48,335 nucleotides of DNA from an uncultured Alphaproteobacteria bacterium (GCA_947588655.1 CANPYS010000013.1:1-48335); one strand, 5' to 3'; shown: positions 25,957-35,508, counted from the stretch's first letter. Notes: generated by a model not told the origin, from the letters alone. Program-made: numbers and translations.

Positions 25957-28401
25957 TTAAAGTGTGGCCGCAATGGTTTCAATCTCGTAGCATTCAATAA
26001 AGTCACCGACTTGAATATCATTATAGTTTTCAAAGCTCATGCCACATTCATAGCCCTCGCGGACTTCTTTGACATCTTCTTTAAAGCGTTTCAGTTGCGC
26101 TAAATTGCCGTCATGAATAACCACGTTATCACGCAACAGACGCACCTTTGCGCCACGTTTTACAAGCCCTTCGGTGACCATGCAACCGCCAACCTTGCCA
26201 ACGCCCGTGATATTAAAGACATTGCGAATTTCAGCATAGCCCAAAAGTTTTTCTCTGATTTCAGGCGAAAGCAAGCCTTCCAAGCCTTTTTTAACATCAT
26301 CGGCGACATCATAAATAATGGAATAATAACGGATATCAACCCCGTCACGACGCGCCATATCGCGCGCTTGCGGAATAGCGCGAACGTTAAACCCAATGAT
26401 AAAGGCGTTAGACGCCTTGGCAAGCGAAATATCAGATTCTGAAATCGGACCAACGGCCGAATGCAAAACATGCACTGAAACCTCGTTGTTAGAAAGCTTT
26501 TTAATGGTGCCTTCAATTGCTTCAATGGAGCCTTGAACATCGGCCTTGATAATAACAGACAGATATTTTGACTCGCCTGACTTAATTTTATCAAGCATCA
26601 ACTCCATCGCTGATTTGGCGCTCTTCACAAGCTTGGCATCGCGTTCTTTGCGAATACGATAACTTGTTACTTCTTTGGCCTGATTTTCGTCTTTGACAAC
26701 AATAAAGTTATCGCCGGCGGACGGTGTGCCTTGCAAGCCCAAAACCTCAACCGGTGTTGCAGGACCTGCTTCCTGAAGTTTTTTACCATGTTCGTTAAAC
26801 ATCGCGCGAACATGTCCCCATTCCTTGCCAGCAATAAAGATATCGCCCACTTTAAGCGTGCCGTTTTGAACCAAAACTGTTGCCACACTTCCGCGGCCTT
26901 TTTCCATTTTGGCTTCAACAACCGCGCCTTCTGCATTACGATTGGGGTTTGCCTTAAGATCCAAAATTTCAGCTTGGAGCAAAATCGCTTCCAAAAGTTT
27001 GTCAATGTTAATGCGCTTTTTGGCTGAAACTTCCGCGCACAAACTCTCGCCGCCCATTTCCTCAACGGCTATACCGTGTTGCAACAACTCGGTTTTAACT
27101 TTCATGGGATCTGCGCCCGGTAAATCTATTTTATTAATCGCCACCACAATCGGCACTTCAGCTGCTTGCGCATGGCGAATGGCCTCAATGGTTTGGGGCA
27201 TAATGCCGTCATTTGCCGCCACCACCAACACCACAATATCGGTTACTTTTGCACCGCGCGCGCGCATTTCTGAAAACGCTTCATGCCCTGGCGTATCAAT
27301 AAATGTAATTTTTTGACCGCCCCCAACTTCAACCTGATATGCACCAATATGTTGCGTAATACCACCGGCTTCTTTGTCGGCAACGTTTGTTTCACGCAAA
27401 GCGTCCAAAAGCGATGTTTTACCGTGGTCAACGTGACCCATAACCGTCACAACCGGCGCACGTGGCAATAAATCAGCCGCCGTATCTGCCGGACCGGAAA
27501 GACCTTCTTCAACATCGCTATCCGCCACACGCTTAAATTTATGCCCCATTTCTTCAACAACAATCTGCGCTGTATCGGCATCAATGGGCTGATTAATGGT
27601 TGCCATCACGCCTAAAGACATTAGTTTTTTGATGACTTCCGCGCTTTTCTCAGCCATACGGTTGGCAAGCTCCTGAACGGTAATTACCTCCGGAATAACC
27701 ACTTCTTTAATAATTTTTTCCTGTGGCGCAACTGGCGCGGTAGGCTGTTTGGGCTGTTTGCGCTTAAAGCGACGACGCGGCGCGCCATAGCCATAATAAT
27801 CATCATCGTCATCATCGCTGTTCATATAGCTGTTGACGTTGATTTTATTATTGCGGCGCGGCGATTCAAAACTCCGCTTTTGGATTTTTTTACGCTCTTG
27901 TTCAAAGGTTTCTTCCTTGCTTAAAGGCTTGGAAGAAGGCTTTTTATAATCATCATCGTCATCATCAAAATCTTTTTGTTTTTTCTTGTTAAAGTGACGA
28001 TCTTCCTCCTCAACAGGCACTTGAGCAAGCATTTCCTTGCGGCGCTCTTCTTCTGCTTTCTTTTGTGCCTCTTCTTGTTGCAAGCGCGCTTCTTCTTCAC
28101 GACGCAAATTTTCCTCTTCGCGCTGTTTTTGACGCAAAAGTTCTCTTTCTTCCAGCTCTTGGCGACGTCTTGCTTCATGCTCTTTGGCTTCAGCAATCAG
28201 CTTTAATTTTTGAGCCGTTGCCTCATCAATTGGCGGAGCTTTAGGAGGTTCTGCCGTATTTGTACCGACAAAGCGCTTTTTGCGCACTTCAACCTGCACC
28301 ATTTTTTTGCCGTCCGAGGTGTTACTCCGCCCCAGATTTTTTAATGTGAGGGTAGATTTTCCGGATAATGTTAATTTTGTCTTTGCATTATCTTCTGCCA
28401 T
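25957..28401 (-). CDS. infB: Translation initiation factor IF-2
   Basis: 814 residues from the ATG at 28401 (GGAGAAAG upstream); the frame extends to a TTG at 28419. The N-terminal 250 residues are charged, with Glu/Arg/Lys coiled coil and Asp runs (DDDDDDYKK). Then the IF2_N motif ([18 protein letters not shown]) and the G domain: G1 [10 protein letters not shown]3 DTPGHEAF, G4 NKID. Domains II, III and IV follow to the C terminus. It brings fMet-tRNA to the 30S subunit. Confidence 0.97.
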   Translation of the reverse strand: MAEDNAKTKLTLSGKSTLTLKNLGRSNTSDGKKMVQVEVRKKRFVGTNTAEPPKAPPIDEATAQKLKLIAEAKEHEARRRQELEERELLRQKQREEENLRREEEARLQQEEAQKKAEEERRKEMLAQVPVEEEDRHFNKKKQKDFDDDDDDYKKPSSKPLSKEETFEQERKKIQKRSFESPRRNNKINVNSYMNSDDDDDDYYGYGAPRRRFKRKQPKQPTAPVAPQEKIIKEVVIPEVITVQELANRMAEKSAEVIKKLMSLGVMATINQPIDADTAQIVVEEMGHKFKRVADSDVEEGLSGPADTAADLLPRAPVVTVMGHVDHGKTSLLDALRETNVADKEAGGITQHIGAYQVEVGGGQKITFIDTPGHEAFSEMRARGAKVTDIVVLVVAANDGIMPQTIEAIRHAQAAEVPIVVAINKIDLPGADPMKVKTELLQHGIAVEEMGGESLCAEVSAKKRINIDKLLEAILLQAEILDLKANPNRNAEGAVVEAKMEKGRGSVATVLVQNGTLKVGDIFIAGKEWGHVRAMFNEHGKKLQEAGPATPVEVLGLQGTPSAGDNFIVVKDENQAKEVTSYRIRKERDAKLVKSAKSAMELMLDKIKSGESKYLSVIIKADVQGSIEAIEGTIKKLSNNEVSVHVLHSAVGPISESDISLAKASNAFIIGFNVRAIPQARDMARRDGVDIRYYSIIYDVADDVKKGLEGLLSPEIREKLLGYAEIRNVFNITGVGKVGGCMVTEGLVKRGAKVRLLRDNVVIHDGNLAQLKRFKEDVKEVREGYECGMSFENYNDIQVGDFIECYEIETIAATL

Positions 28402-28424
28402 GTTTTTCTTTCTCCACAATCCCT

Positions 28425-28994
28425 TTAATCAAGAAAATCCTGATATTTTTTAACACTTTCATAAACCATTTTTTCCATTGGGCCTTTTAAAACTGCCAAA
28501 TGCATTGTGTTGACACGATCCAAAGACGCGTCAAAATCTGCCGAAGCATACACTTTCAACACCGGCAGGCCTGCCGCCGACTGCTCAATTTTGCGGCAAC
28601 CGTCTGGTGCGGCATCGCTTGCTTGAATGATAAAAGCCACATGCCCTCGGGCAAGTTTATCTTTAACTTTTTCAAACCCGCTCACAACCGCGCCGGCCTT
28701 AATGCCTAAATTGATGCTGTCTAAGCCTTTTTTATAAAGCAACTTTTCAACCGTTTGCAACATATCGGGTTGGATTTTCAAATTCCGATGAACGGCTTTA
28801 ACGAACAAATTTCCGGACAAAGCTTTTGCCAAAGCTTGACGCGAATTGGAAACATAAAGCCCTCGTCCGGCAAATTTTTTGTTCAAATCCGGAAGCAGTT
28901 GCCCGTCTTGCGTCACCACAAAGCGAAGAAGAGCCTCTTTGGGCTTGACTTCGCCTGTGACAATGCATTTTCTTTCCGTTTCTTGTTGCTTCAT
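28425..28994 (-). CDS. YlxR-type RNA-binding protein with L7Ae-like C-terminal domain
   Basis: 189 residues. The N-terminal YlxR/DUF448 domain (about 5-85) has [19 protein letters not shown] and [19 protein letters not shown]. The C-terminal part (about 90-185) resembles an L7Ae/L30e-like fold ([38 protein letters not shown]). This two-domain layout is usual for alphaproteobacterial ylxR between nusA and infB. Likely RNA binding in transcription or ribosome biogenesis. Confidence 0.9.
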   Translation of the reverse strand: MKQQETERKCIVTGEVKPKEALLRFVVTQDGQLLPDLNKKFAGRGLYVSNSRQALAKALSGNLFVKAVHRNLKIQPDMLQTVEKLLYKKGLDSINLGIKAGAVVSGFEKVKDKLARGHVAFIIQASDAAPDGCRKIEQSAAGLPVLKVYASADFDASLDRVNTMHLAVLKGPMEKMVYESVKKYQDFLD

Positions 28995-29011
28995 TAAAGT
29001 TCCGTTTTGGT

Positions 29012-30535
29012 TTATTGTTGTTCCTCGGTGAACCAGTGTTCACGCGCCGCCATGATAATGCGGTTGGCTTCAACTTGTGTTAAAGCATCAGCACCCAAAA
29101 TTTCAATGAGTTCATCAGCCGCCAAATCCGCCAAATCATCAAGCGTTTTCACACCATTTTCAGCGAGCTTAATAATCATATCTTGATCTAAGCCGTCAAC
29201 AGTTTTAAGCTGTTCGTCAATGCCTAAATCCTTGCTCTTTTTATCAAACGAAGCGTTGCGCTTTTCAACATATTCTTTGGCGCGGTTTTGAAGCTCGGTC
29301 GCGACTTCTTCGTCAAAACCTTCAATTTCAGAAAGTTCTTTTAAGCTAACAAACGCTATTTCATCAATGGTAGAAAAGCCCTCGGCAATTAAGAGATGCG
29401 CAATCATCTCATCAACGTCTAAAGCTTCCATGAAGCGTTGTGAACGTACCTTGTTTTCATTGGCGCGGCGTTCTTGCTCTTGGGCTTCGGTTAAGACATC
29501 AATATCAGCGCCCAAAAGTTGCGAAGCCAACTTCACGTTTTGTCCGCGGCGACCAATCGCAATAGAAAATTGCTCTTCCGGCACAACGGCTTCCATGCGG
29601 TTGTTTTCTTCATCAATCACCACCTTGGTGACTTCCGCCGGCGACAATGCCGCCACCAAATATTGGGCGCGATCTTCAGAATAAGGCACGATATCAATCT
29701 TTTCGCCCTGCAACTCGGTCACAACCGCCTGCACGCGAATACCTCTTAAACCAACGCAAGCGCCGACAGGATCAACAGTCATATCATTGGCGCGAACGGC
29801 AATTTTTGCCTTAGATCCAGGGTCACGCGCCACGCCCATAATTTCAACAATGCCGTCATAAATTTCCGGCACTTCAGAGGTGAAGAGCTTTGCCATAAAT
29901 TCGGGGCAAGTGCGTGATAAGAAAATTTGTGGCCCGCGGTTTTCACGTCGGACATCTAAAACATAAGCACGCACGCGGTCACCGTTTTTGAACTTTTCTC
30001 TCGGGATCATTTCATCGTGACGCAACACAGCCTCGGTTTTACCGATGTCTAACACCACATTACCGAACTCGGCGCGTTTTACCGTTCCATTGATAATGGT
30101 TCCGACTTTTTCTTTATATTCTTCATATTGGCGGTTACGCTCGGCATCGCGCACTTTTTGCACAATCACCTGTTTCGCAGTTTGCGCAGCAATACGTCCA
30201 AAATCAACTGGAGGCAAAGGATCAATTAAAAAATCGCCAATTTTGAGGTTTTTATCATAAGCTTTGGCATCGCTCAAGCGCAATTGTGCCGCCTCATTTT
30301 CAACCTCAGCATCATCTGCTACCACTTCGCGGTAACGTGAAAGTGAAATAGCGCCCGTTTTGCGGTCAATCACAGCGCGGATATCGTGTTCCATACCGTA
30401 ACGCGAACGACCGGCCTTTTGAATGGCAATTTCCATAGCAACAAAAACGTCTTCTTTATCAATATTTTTTTCACGCGCAACTGTATCCGCCACAAGGACA
30501 ATTTCAGGACGCGGCATATTTTCAATATTTTCCAT
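29012..30535 (-). CDS. nusA: Transcription termination/antitermination protein NusA
   Basis: 507 residues. NusA N-terminal domain (about 1-130), S1 domain (about 135-200; GTIINGTVKRAEFGNVVLD), two KH domains (about 230-345; DPVGACVGLRGIRVQAVV, QFSIAIGRRGQNVKLASQL) and C-terminal helix-hairpin-helix acidic repeats. It binds RNA polymerase and modulates pausing and termination. Second gene of the rimP operon. Confidence 0.97.
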   Translation of the reverse strand: MENIENMPRPEIVLVADTVAREKNIDKEDVFVAMEIAIQKAGRSRYGMEHDIRAVIDRKTGAISLSRYREVVADDAEVENEAAQLRLSDAKAYDKNLKIGDFLIDPLPPVDFGRIAAQTAKQVIVQKVRDAERNRQYEEYKEKVGTIINGTVKRAEFGNVVLDIGKTEAVLRHDEMIPREKFKNGDRVRAYVLDVRRENRGPQIFLSRTCPEFMAKLFTSEVPEIYDGIVEIMGVARDPGSKAKIAVRANDMTVDPVGACVGLRGIRVQAVVTELQGEKIDIVPYSEDRAQYLVAALSPAEVTKVVIDEENNRMEAVVPEEQFSIAIGRRGQNVKLASQLLGADIDVLTEAQEQERRANENKVRSQRFMEALDVDEMIAHLLIAEGFSTIDEIAFVSLKELSEIEGFDEEVATELQNRAKEYVEKRNASFDKKSKDLGIDEQLKTVDGLDQDMIIKLAENGVKTLDDLADLAADELIEILGADALTQVEANRIIMAAREHWFTEEQQ

Positions 30536-30550
30536 TATTTACCCCTTAAA

Positions 30551-31051
30551 TTAAAGTTCTTTATTTTGTTTTGCTTCAAATTCCGCCAAAAGTTCGTCCG
30601 TTAAGACAACTTTTGCTTTGGCGATGTTTTGAAAAGGCAAAACATATTCTGTGCCTTCCATCATGAGATGGACGTTGTTTTGTTTATCAAATAAAACTAT
30701 TTCACCTTTAAATCTTTTACGATCTTCAACCGGTTCATACGTTTCAAGTTTAATGAGCTTGCCTTCAAAGCGTTTAAAATGCTCAGGTTTTGTGAGTGGA
30801 CGGTCAATGCCAGGCGAGCTTACTTCAAGCTGATAGCGCCCTTCAATCGGGTCTTTTTCATCCAAAAGGGCGGAAAGCGCGCGACTGACTTTGGCGCAAT
30901 CATCAACCGTGATGTCACGGCTAGCGTCTAAAACATCAATCATCACCTGCAAAACAGGGTTGCTTGACCCGATTGTCAGAATCCGGACTGTTTCATAGCC
31001 TAAGCTTTCAATGACCGGTTCAAGCATATCTTGTAAAATGTGTTTTTCCAT
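30551..31051 (-). CDS. rimP: Ribosome maturation factor RimP
   Basis: 166 residues. Family motifs: LEPVIESLGYETVRILTIG, VDDCAKVSRALSALLDEKD, YQLEVSSPGIDRPLTKPEH, and the C-terminal Sm-like domain. Needed for 30S assembly. First gene of the nusA/infB operon. Its leader contains a predicted promoter (31138-31165) and a terminator hairpin (about 31069-31098) ending shortly before the ribosome binding site. Confidence 0.95.
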   Translation of the reverse strand: MEKHILQDMLEPVIESLGYETVRILTIGSSNPVLQVMIDVLDASRDITVDDCAKVSRALSALLDEKDPIEGRYQLEVSSPGIDRPLTKPEHFKRFEGKLIKLETYEPVEDRKRFKGEIVLFDKQNNVHLMMEGTEYVLPFQNIAKAKVVLTDELLAEFEAKQNKEL

Positions 31052-31067
31052 AACTTTCCTTTTTCTC

Positions 31068-31098
31068 TAAAAAAAGGAGCGGGGCAAACGCCCCACTC
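31068..31098 (-). terminator. Terminator hairpin in the rimP leader
   Basis: On the minus strand GAGTGGGGC and GCCCCGCTC pair around GTTT and are followed by CTTTTTTT. It could end the upstream SLOG transcript, or act as an attenuator, since a separate promoter is predicted between the SLOG gene and the hairpin. Confidence 0.75.
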
Positions 31099-31137
31099 TC
31101 TTCAAGTAACTATTTTCAAATGAAAGGATTGTCAATA

Positions 31138-31165
31138 TGTATAATACAAAAAAATATTTTGTAAA
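31138..31165 (-). promoter_or_regulatory. Predicted rimP operon promoter
   Basis: Minus strand TTTACA (31165-31160), 16-base spacer, TATACA (31143-31138). A transcript would start near 31131, giving a leader of about 80 nt that includes the terminator hairpin. Confidence 0.5.
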
Positions 31166-31203
31166 GTATTTTTTTTAAAAAAGTGCAAAAATTTGAAAAA
31201 TTT

Positions 31204-31653
31204 TTAAAGCATATCTGCTAAGTTTATGATTTTCTTTTTATTTTTTTGCGCAATTTTTACAGCTTCGTAAGCGCCACCGTCATGATATTTTATATAACAA
31301 ATCAGAACGTCTGCATTTTCAGCGATATATTTGTTGCGGCGCGAGATTGCAAACTTTTTGGGGCCATTTTGAGCCTCATAGGGATAAATGACCTCATATT
31401 TTTTGCTTAGCTCTTTCATGTGATAATCAGAATAGCGATAAGGTGTGATGTAACATAAATATATCCATCTATATTCTTCTTTTAATTTCAACATCACAAG
31501 GCGCGAAATCCAATCAAAATTGCCTTGACCGCAAAGCCAAAATTCATCAATGCCGCTTTCTATGAGATTGCGCGCAACTTTTTCTAACAATTTTTCCAAC
31601 TCTTCTGTAACTTTAACGTCACGATGCCCGAAGAAAGCGCAAATGCCGTACAT
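31204..31653 (-). CDS. SLOG-family nucleotide-binding-like protein (YpsA/DprA-related fold)
   Basis: 149 residues. FFGHRDV near the N terminus, FWLCGQGNFDW at about 42-52, and a C-terminal ENADVLICYIKYHDGGAYEAV match the SLOG superfamily (DUF1273/YpsA-like), thought to bind nucleotide-derived ligands and often found in mobile or defence contexts. The ATG follows AGGATGAAG. Upstream lie a 21-codon leader ORF and structured RNA copy 1. The real function is unknown. Confidence 0.78.
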   Translation of the reverse strand: MYGICAFFGHRDVKVTEELEKLLEKVARNLIESGIDEFWLCGQGNFDWISRLVMLKLKEEYRWIYLCYITPYRYSDYHMKELSKKYEVIYPYEAQNGPKKFAISRRNKYIAENADVLICYIKYHDGGAYEAVKIAQKNKKKIINLADML

Positions 31654-31669
31654 TCTTCATCCTATCAGC

Positions 31670-31735
31670 CTAAACGTTTGAAACGGCAAAAGTTACTGAC
31701 ATCAAAACTGCTGTTCTTAAAAGATAATTCTTCAT
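31670..31735 (-). CDS. Possible 21-residue leader peptide upstream of the SLOG gene
   Basis: ATG at 31735 with GAAAGG upstream; encodes a hydrophobic, signal-peptide-like sequence (MKNYLLRTAVLMSVTFAVSN plus Val) and stops at 31670, 16 bases before the SLOG start. It sits just after the terminator of structured RNA copy 1. It could be a true leader peptide or the remnant of a lost exported protein gene; evidence is weak. Confidence 0.35.
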   Translation of the reverse strand: MKNYLLRTAVLMSVTFAVSNV

Positions 31736-31764
31736 ATGATTGAACCTTTCTTTATTTTAATACT

Positions 31765-32027
31765 AAAAAGAAAACCACCTTGCGAGGTGGTCGGAGAGTT
31801 CAACAATCATGTTCACTGGATGATTCTTTTAGCCTTTCAGCCGAAGCTTTGGACATTCGCTAAAAGCTCCCCGACCATAGGTAACTATAATCGGGGATAT
31901 ATCTACTGCCGGCTAAGCTTGTAGCTGACAATATGACGACGTTATACCCTAACGCCGAGTGAACAAGAGCTGTTGAATGCTCCGTACCACATTGGGTACT
32001 CAACATGAAAAAATTTCATGCCTGTGT
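31765..32027 (-). ncRNA. Candidate structured RNA, copy 1
   Basis: About 260 nt, minus strand. Promoter: TTGCTT (32058-32053), 15 bases, TATAGC (32037-32032). Hairpins in 5'-3' order: CATGAAA/TTTCATG; GTACC/GGTAC; CGGCGTTA/TAACGTCG with loop GGGTA (31957-31937); TCCCCGA/TCGGGGA (31897-31868); CTTTTAGC/GCTAAAAG enclosing a TTCG tetraloop; AATCAT/ATGATT; and the terminator ACCACCT/AGGTGGT plus T run (31791-31765). GTTCACT (31964-31958) can pair with AGTGAAC (31817-31811) in the loop of the AATCAT hairpin. The second copy at 44764-45031 keeps these pairings with changed bases. I do not recognise it as a named RNA family. Confidence 0.72.
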
Positions 32028-32103
32028 TTAAGCTATAATATACTGTTTGAAAAAGCAAGGGAAATTTTAGGAAATATATGAATTGTAAAAATAGCATAAA
32101 AAT

Positions 32104-32524
32104 TTATGTATTCCGATTTAAAATGCTGATAATAACTTTTTTAATGGTTTCCATTTCATCAGCCTTACTTTCTGCTATTAAAAGTGTTAATGCAAAAAGT
32201 GTCGCATTGTCTATAATAACGCGCCCAAATTTATCATATAACAACCCATTTTTTAATCCTGTATCCTACAGCCAAGATTATATCTAAATTAAAAAAATCT
32301 ACTGGTTTATCTGAATTAGGAATGTGCATTTTTTGCACATTGCCTATTTCTTGCAATTCTTGAGTTTTAAAAATATTATTGATATGCCGAGAAACGCCAG
32401 ATCTGTCTATGTCAAACAGTTTCGCTATTTCATTTTTATTTAGCCAAACAGTTTCATTTATATCATCAATCCGAACCTCTACATCATTATAAGATTTGTA
32501 AATTATTTTCAAGCTGTCAGCCAT
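32104..32524 (-). pseudogene. RhuM-family protein remnant (internal deletion and frame change)
   Basis: The N-terminal part (ATG at 32524) reads VEVRIDDINETVWLNKNEIA, LFDIDRSGVSRHINNIFK, then PVDFFNLDIILAVGYRIKK and stops at 32234. In another frame the next stretch encodes DNATLFALTLLIAESKADEM and ends ILNRNT at 32104, which resembles the C terminus of the same family. RhuM proteins are usually above 300 residues, so the middle is missing. RhuM genes are commonly mobile or accessory. Confidence 0.75.
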
Positions 32525-32583
32525 ATCATCTTTCCTAAAAAATTGATATTTTCAAAATAGAGTGAAACATTCCAAAAATCAAT

Positions 32584-32611
32584 AAAAAAAAGCGCCTCCC
32601 AAAGCGCTTTT
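32584..32611 (-). terminator. Intrinsic terminator of the PHP gene
   Basis: AAAAGCGC / GCGCTTTT stem; on the minus strand a run of eight T follows. It lies about 55 bases beyond the stop at 32663. Confidence 0.8.
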
Positions 32612-32662
32612 GAGATAAGCTTGAAAAACAATTTTAAAGAAGAGATAAAATACGGCTTAATT

Positions 32663-33460
32663 TCATAACCAATTCATCATATTTTTATCACTTAGCGGAT
32701 TCTTGCCCTTGCCGACACCCAAATGAACATCTGGTTTATAAGCGCCGTGAAAATCTGAACCCGCGGATAAAAGCATCCCCGCCTTATTTGCCAGGTCCAA
32801 ATAAAATGCCGTTTGTTCGGCAGAATGGTTGCTATGCGCATATTCTAAACCGTCAAAGCCAATTTCTTTCAGCCTAGAAAGTATGGAATCATCTTTTAAC
32901 ACATAAGGATGCGCCAAAAAAGCAAGTCCGCCGGCTTGATGTATGCCCTCAACGGCTTGCTTAACAAAAACTCCATAAGGTTTTCCTTTGAAATTTTTGA
33001 TAAAGGTATCCGCCTCTTTAAAGTTCTTAAAAAATTTCTGAAAGACCAAATATTGCGCTAAATTGCCACTTCCGATTGTGCCATGACAAAATTCGGCTAA
33101 AGCATCATACGAAACAGAAATTTCGCTTTCGTCTTTCATTTTTGAAAGCATAGCGCGCATACGCTCCTCGCGAGATTGCTTTATTTCCTCAAGGATAGGC
33201 GATAAAGCGTCCAAATTTTGCATTTTATAACCTAAAATGTGGAAAGATGCTTGTTTTTCATCAAATACGGAAAGTTCTATACCGCGTATAAAAGAAATGC
33301 CTTGCTTTTGTGCTTCTAATTCCGCCTCGTTCAAACCTGAAAGCGTATCATGATCCGTTAAAGCCAAGGTCGTTATGCCCTCTTTTTGAGCAAGCCGAAC
33401 AACTTCTTGGGGCGAAAATGTGCCGTCCGAATAAAAACTATGTGTATGCAAATCTATCAT
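32663..33460 (-). CDS. PHP-domain phosphoesterase (YciV/RNase AM type)
   Basis: 265 residues. N-terminal metal motif IDLHTHSFYSDGTFSP, then TLALTDHDTLSGL, RGIELSV and HILGY, later GLAFLAHPYVL and LLSAGSDFHG. This order matches the PHP family including E. coli RNase AM (YciV), which trims RNA 5' ends, and related 3',5'-nucleoside bisphosphatases. Cytoplasmic. It is monocistronic, with its own terminator. The exact substrate cannot be decided from sequence. Confidence 0.87.
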   Translation of the reverse strand: MIDLHTHSFYSDGTFSPQEVVRLAQKEGITTLALTDHDTLSGLNEAELEAQKQGISFIRGIELSVFDEKQASFHILGYKMQNLDALSPILEEIKQSREERMRAMLSKMKDESEISVSYDALAEFCHGTIGSGNLAQYLVFQKFFKNFKEADTFIKNFKGKPYGVFVKQAVEGIHQAGGLAFLAHPYVLKDDSILSRLKEIGFDGLEYAHSNHSAEQTAFYLDLANKAGMLLSAGSDFHGAYKPDVHLGVGKGKNPLSDKNMMNWL

Positions 33461-33534
33461 TTTTCTTTAAATCTTTTAAAAATGAGATGTTTTATTTTGA
33501 GATAATTTTGTAAAAAAATTATGAATTATTTTTT

Positions 33535-33665
33535 GTCCTGGACTCTTCGGACTTACGTCCTCAGAGTGACGGTGGAGGTGGTTGTCCTGGACTCTTCGGA
33601 CTTACGTCCTCAGAGTGACGCTGGAGGGGGACGTCCTGGACTCTTCGGACTTTCTTGCTCATAAG
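33535..33665. repeat. Tandem 49-bp repeat, three units
   Basis: Units beginning GTCCTGGACTCTTCGGACTT start at 33535, 33584 and 33633. Each carries GGACTTACGTCC (hairpin) and CTCAGAGTGACG; the third is cut off after the GGACTT. The same unit occurs singly at about 41858-41885 and in inverse orientation at 11004-11038. No gene is seen between 33461 and 33783. Confidence 0.8.
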
Positions 33666-33689
33666 CTCTGCTCTACGAGCATGAAGCGT

Positions 33690-33781
33690 GTGCAGATAGA
33701 GTGATTTTAAGCCCGAAAGTACCGCAGTGTACGTAAAAGGTACATGAGGAAACTTTCGGGCTTAAAATTGCTCTAGGTGCC
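33690..33781 (+). repeat. Palindromic element PE, copy 2
   Basis: Starts GTGCAGATAGAGT and ends GCTCTAGGTGCC, with a perfect 17-bp stem ATTTTAAGCCCGAAAGT (33704-33720) and its complement (33752-33768). The centre contains GTACGT and GGTACA. It ends three bases before the ettA stop codon. Confidence 0.7.
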
Positions 33782-33783
33782 AG

Positions 33784-35469
33784 CTATACGCCTTTCAACA
33801 GTTTTTTATAACGTAGCCGGTGCGGCTTGCAGGCTTCTTCCCCTAAACGCTTTCGCTTATCTTTTTCATATTCTTCAAAATTGCCTTCAAACCACTCTAC
33901 ATGGCCTTCATCTTCATAGGCTAAAATGTGCGTGGCAAGACGGTCTAGAAACCAGCGATCGTGCGAGGTCACAAGAACACATCCAGGGTAGTTCATAATG
34001 CCTTCTTCTAGGGAACGAAGCGTATCAACGTCTAAATCGTTGGTCGGCTCGTCAAGCAAAATCACATTCGCGCCCTTGCGCAACATTTTGGCAAGATGCA
34101 CGCGGTTGCGCTCGCCACCTGAAAGTTGCCCGACTTTTTTCTGCTGATCAGCACCTTTAAAGTTAAACTGCCCGACATAAGCGCGCGAGGGCATTTGCTT
34201 TTTGCCAAGCTCAATAATGTCTAAGCCGTCTGAAATTTCTTCCCAAACATTTTTATTGGGATCAAGCTCGTCACGGGTTTGGTCAACATAGCCCAAGTCC
34301 ACCGTTTCGCCAATTTTAATCTGCCCCGAATCGGGTTTTTCTTGTCCGGTAATCATCCTAAAAAGCGTGGTTTTGCCCGCGCCGTTCGGGCCGATAATGC
34401 CGACAATCGCCCCTTTGGGGATTTTGAAAGATAAATGATCAATCAAAACTCTGTCGCCGTACGCTTTTGTAAGGTTTTCCGCCTCAATAACCAAATCGCC
34501 CAAACGCTCAGTCATCGGGATATTGATGTAGGCATGCGTGATTTTATCCTTAACAGCTTGGCTCAAAAGTTCGTCATAAGCATTAATACGCGCCTTAGAT
34601 TTGGCTTGCCGCGCCTTAGGATTTTTCTTAATCCACGCCAACTCATCGGCTAAAGTCTTTTGCCGCGCGGATTCTTCACGCGCCTCTTGCTCTAAGCGCT
34701 TTTGCTTTTGCTCAAGCCATGAAGAGTAATTGCCCTCATACGGAATGCCCTGCCCGCGGTCAAGTTCCAAAATCCAACCCGTGACATTATCCAAGAAATA
34801 GCGGTCGTGCGTGACCATAACAACCGTGCCTTTGTACTCTTTCAAATGCTGTTCTAACCATGCCACCGACTCGGCGTCTAAATGGTTGGTCGGCTCGTCT
34901 AAAAGCAATAAATCGGGCTTTTGGAGCAAAAGCCGGCAAAGCGCCACACGACGACGCTCGCCACCTGAAAGCTTTGTGACATCGGCATCCGCAGGCGGAC
35001 ACCTTAAAGCATCCATCGCAATTTGAATGGTCCGTTCTAAATCCCAACCGTTGCAAGCGACAATTTTTTCTTGAAGCTCGGCTTGTTTTTCAATAAGCGC
35101 GTTCATCTCATCATCAGACATCGGCTCTGCAAAACGCGCGGAAACCTTTTCAAAATCTTGAAGTAAATCGCGCACTTCGCCAAGGCCGTCCATCACATTT
35201 TCCATAACCGTTTTATGCGGATCAAGTTTCGGCTCTTGCTCTAAATAGCCGACTTTCACGCCGTCTGCCGCCCATGCCTCGCCGTTAAACTCTTTATCCA
35301 CACCCGCCATAATCTTTAAGAGCGTTGATTTGCCCGCGCCGTTCACGCCCAAAACACCGATTTTCGCGCCCGGCAAAAAGGAAAGCGTGATGCCCTTAAA
35401 AAGCTCTTTACCGCCAGGGAAAACTTTGGTTAAATTCTGCATTACAAAAACATATTGGTAGGAAGGCAT
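33784..35469 (-). CDS. ettA: Energy-dependent translational throttle protein EttA
   Basis: 561-residue ABC-F ATPase acting on the ribosome E site to gate translation according to ATP/ADP level. Two nucleotide-binding domains: Walker [10 protein letters not shown], signature [16 protein letters not shown] in the first; [25 protein letters not shown] in the second. The linker between them is charged ([19 protein letters not shown]), as in EttA. No transmembrane part. The ATG follows AAGGAG. A palindromic element directly abuts the 3' end. Confidence 0.96.
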   Translation of the reverse strand: MPSYQYVFVMQNLTKVFPGGKELFKGITLSFLPGAKIGVLGVNGAGKSTLLKIMAGVDKEFNGEAWAADGVKVGYLEQEPKLDPHKTVMENVMDGLGEVRDLLQDFEKVSARFAEPMSDDEMNALIEKQAELQEKIVACNGWDLERTIQIAMDALRCPPADADVTKLSGGERRRVALCRLLLQKPDLLLLDEPTNHLDAESVAWLEQHLKEYKGTVVMVTHDRYFLDNVTGWILELDRGQGIPYEGNYSSWLEQKQKRLEQEAREESARQKTLADELAWIKKNPKARQAKSKARINAYDELLSQAVKDKITHAYINIPMTERLGDLVIEAENLTKAYGDRVLIDHLSFKIPKGAIVGIIGPNGAGKTTLFRMITGQEKPDSGQIKIGETVDLGYVDQTRDELDPNKNVWEEISDGLDIIELGKKQMPSRAYVGQFNFKGADQQKKVGQLSGGERNRVHLAKMLRKGANVILLDEPTNDLDVDTLRSLEEGIMNYPGCVLVTSHDRWFLDRLATHILAYEDEGHVEWFEGNFEEYEKDKRKRLGEEACKPHRLRYKKLLKGV

Positions 35470-35508
35470 TAAACTTTCTCCTTATGAACAAATGATGTCA
35501 AATAATCC

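Noticed and set aside
31736-32050. Possible tmRNA, RNase P RNA or 6S RNA
   Set aside because: None of their conserved sequence blocks is present; there is no tRNA-like end and the hairpin order is different.
33535-33665. CRISPR array
   Set aside because: The 49-bp units are contiguous tandem copies with no unique spacers, and no cas genes are nearby.
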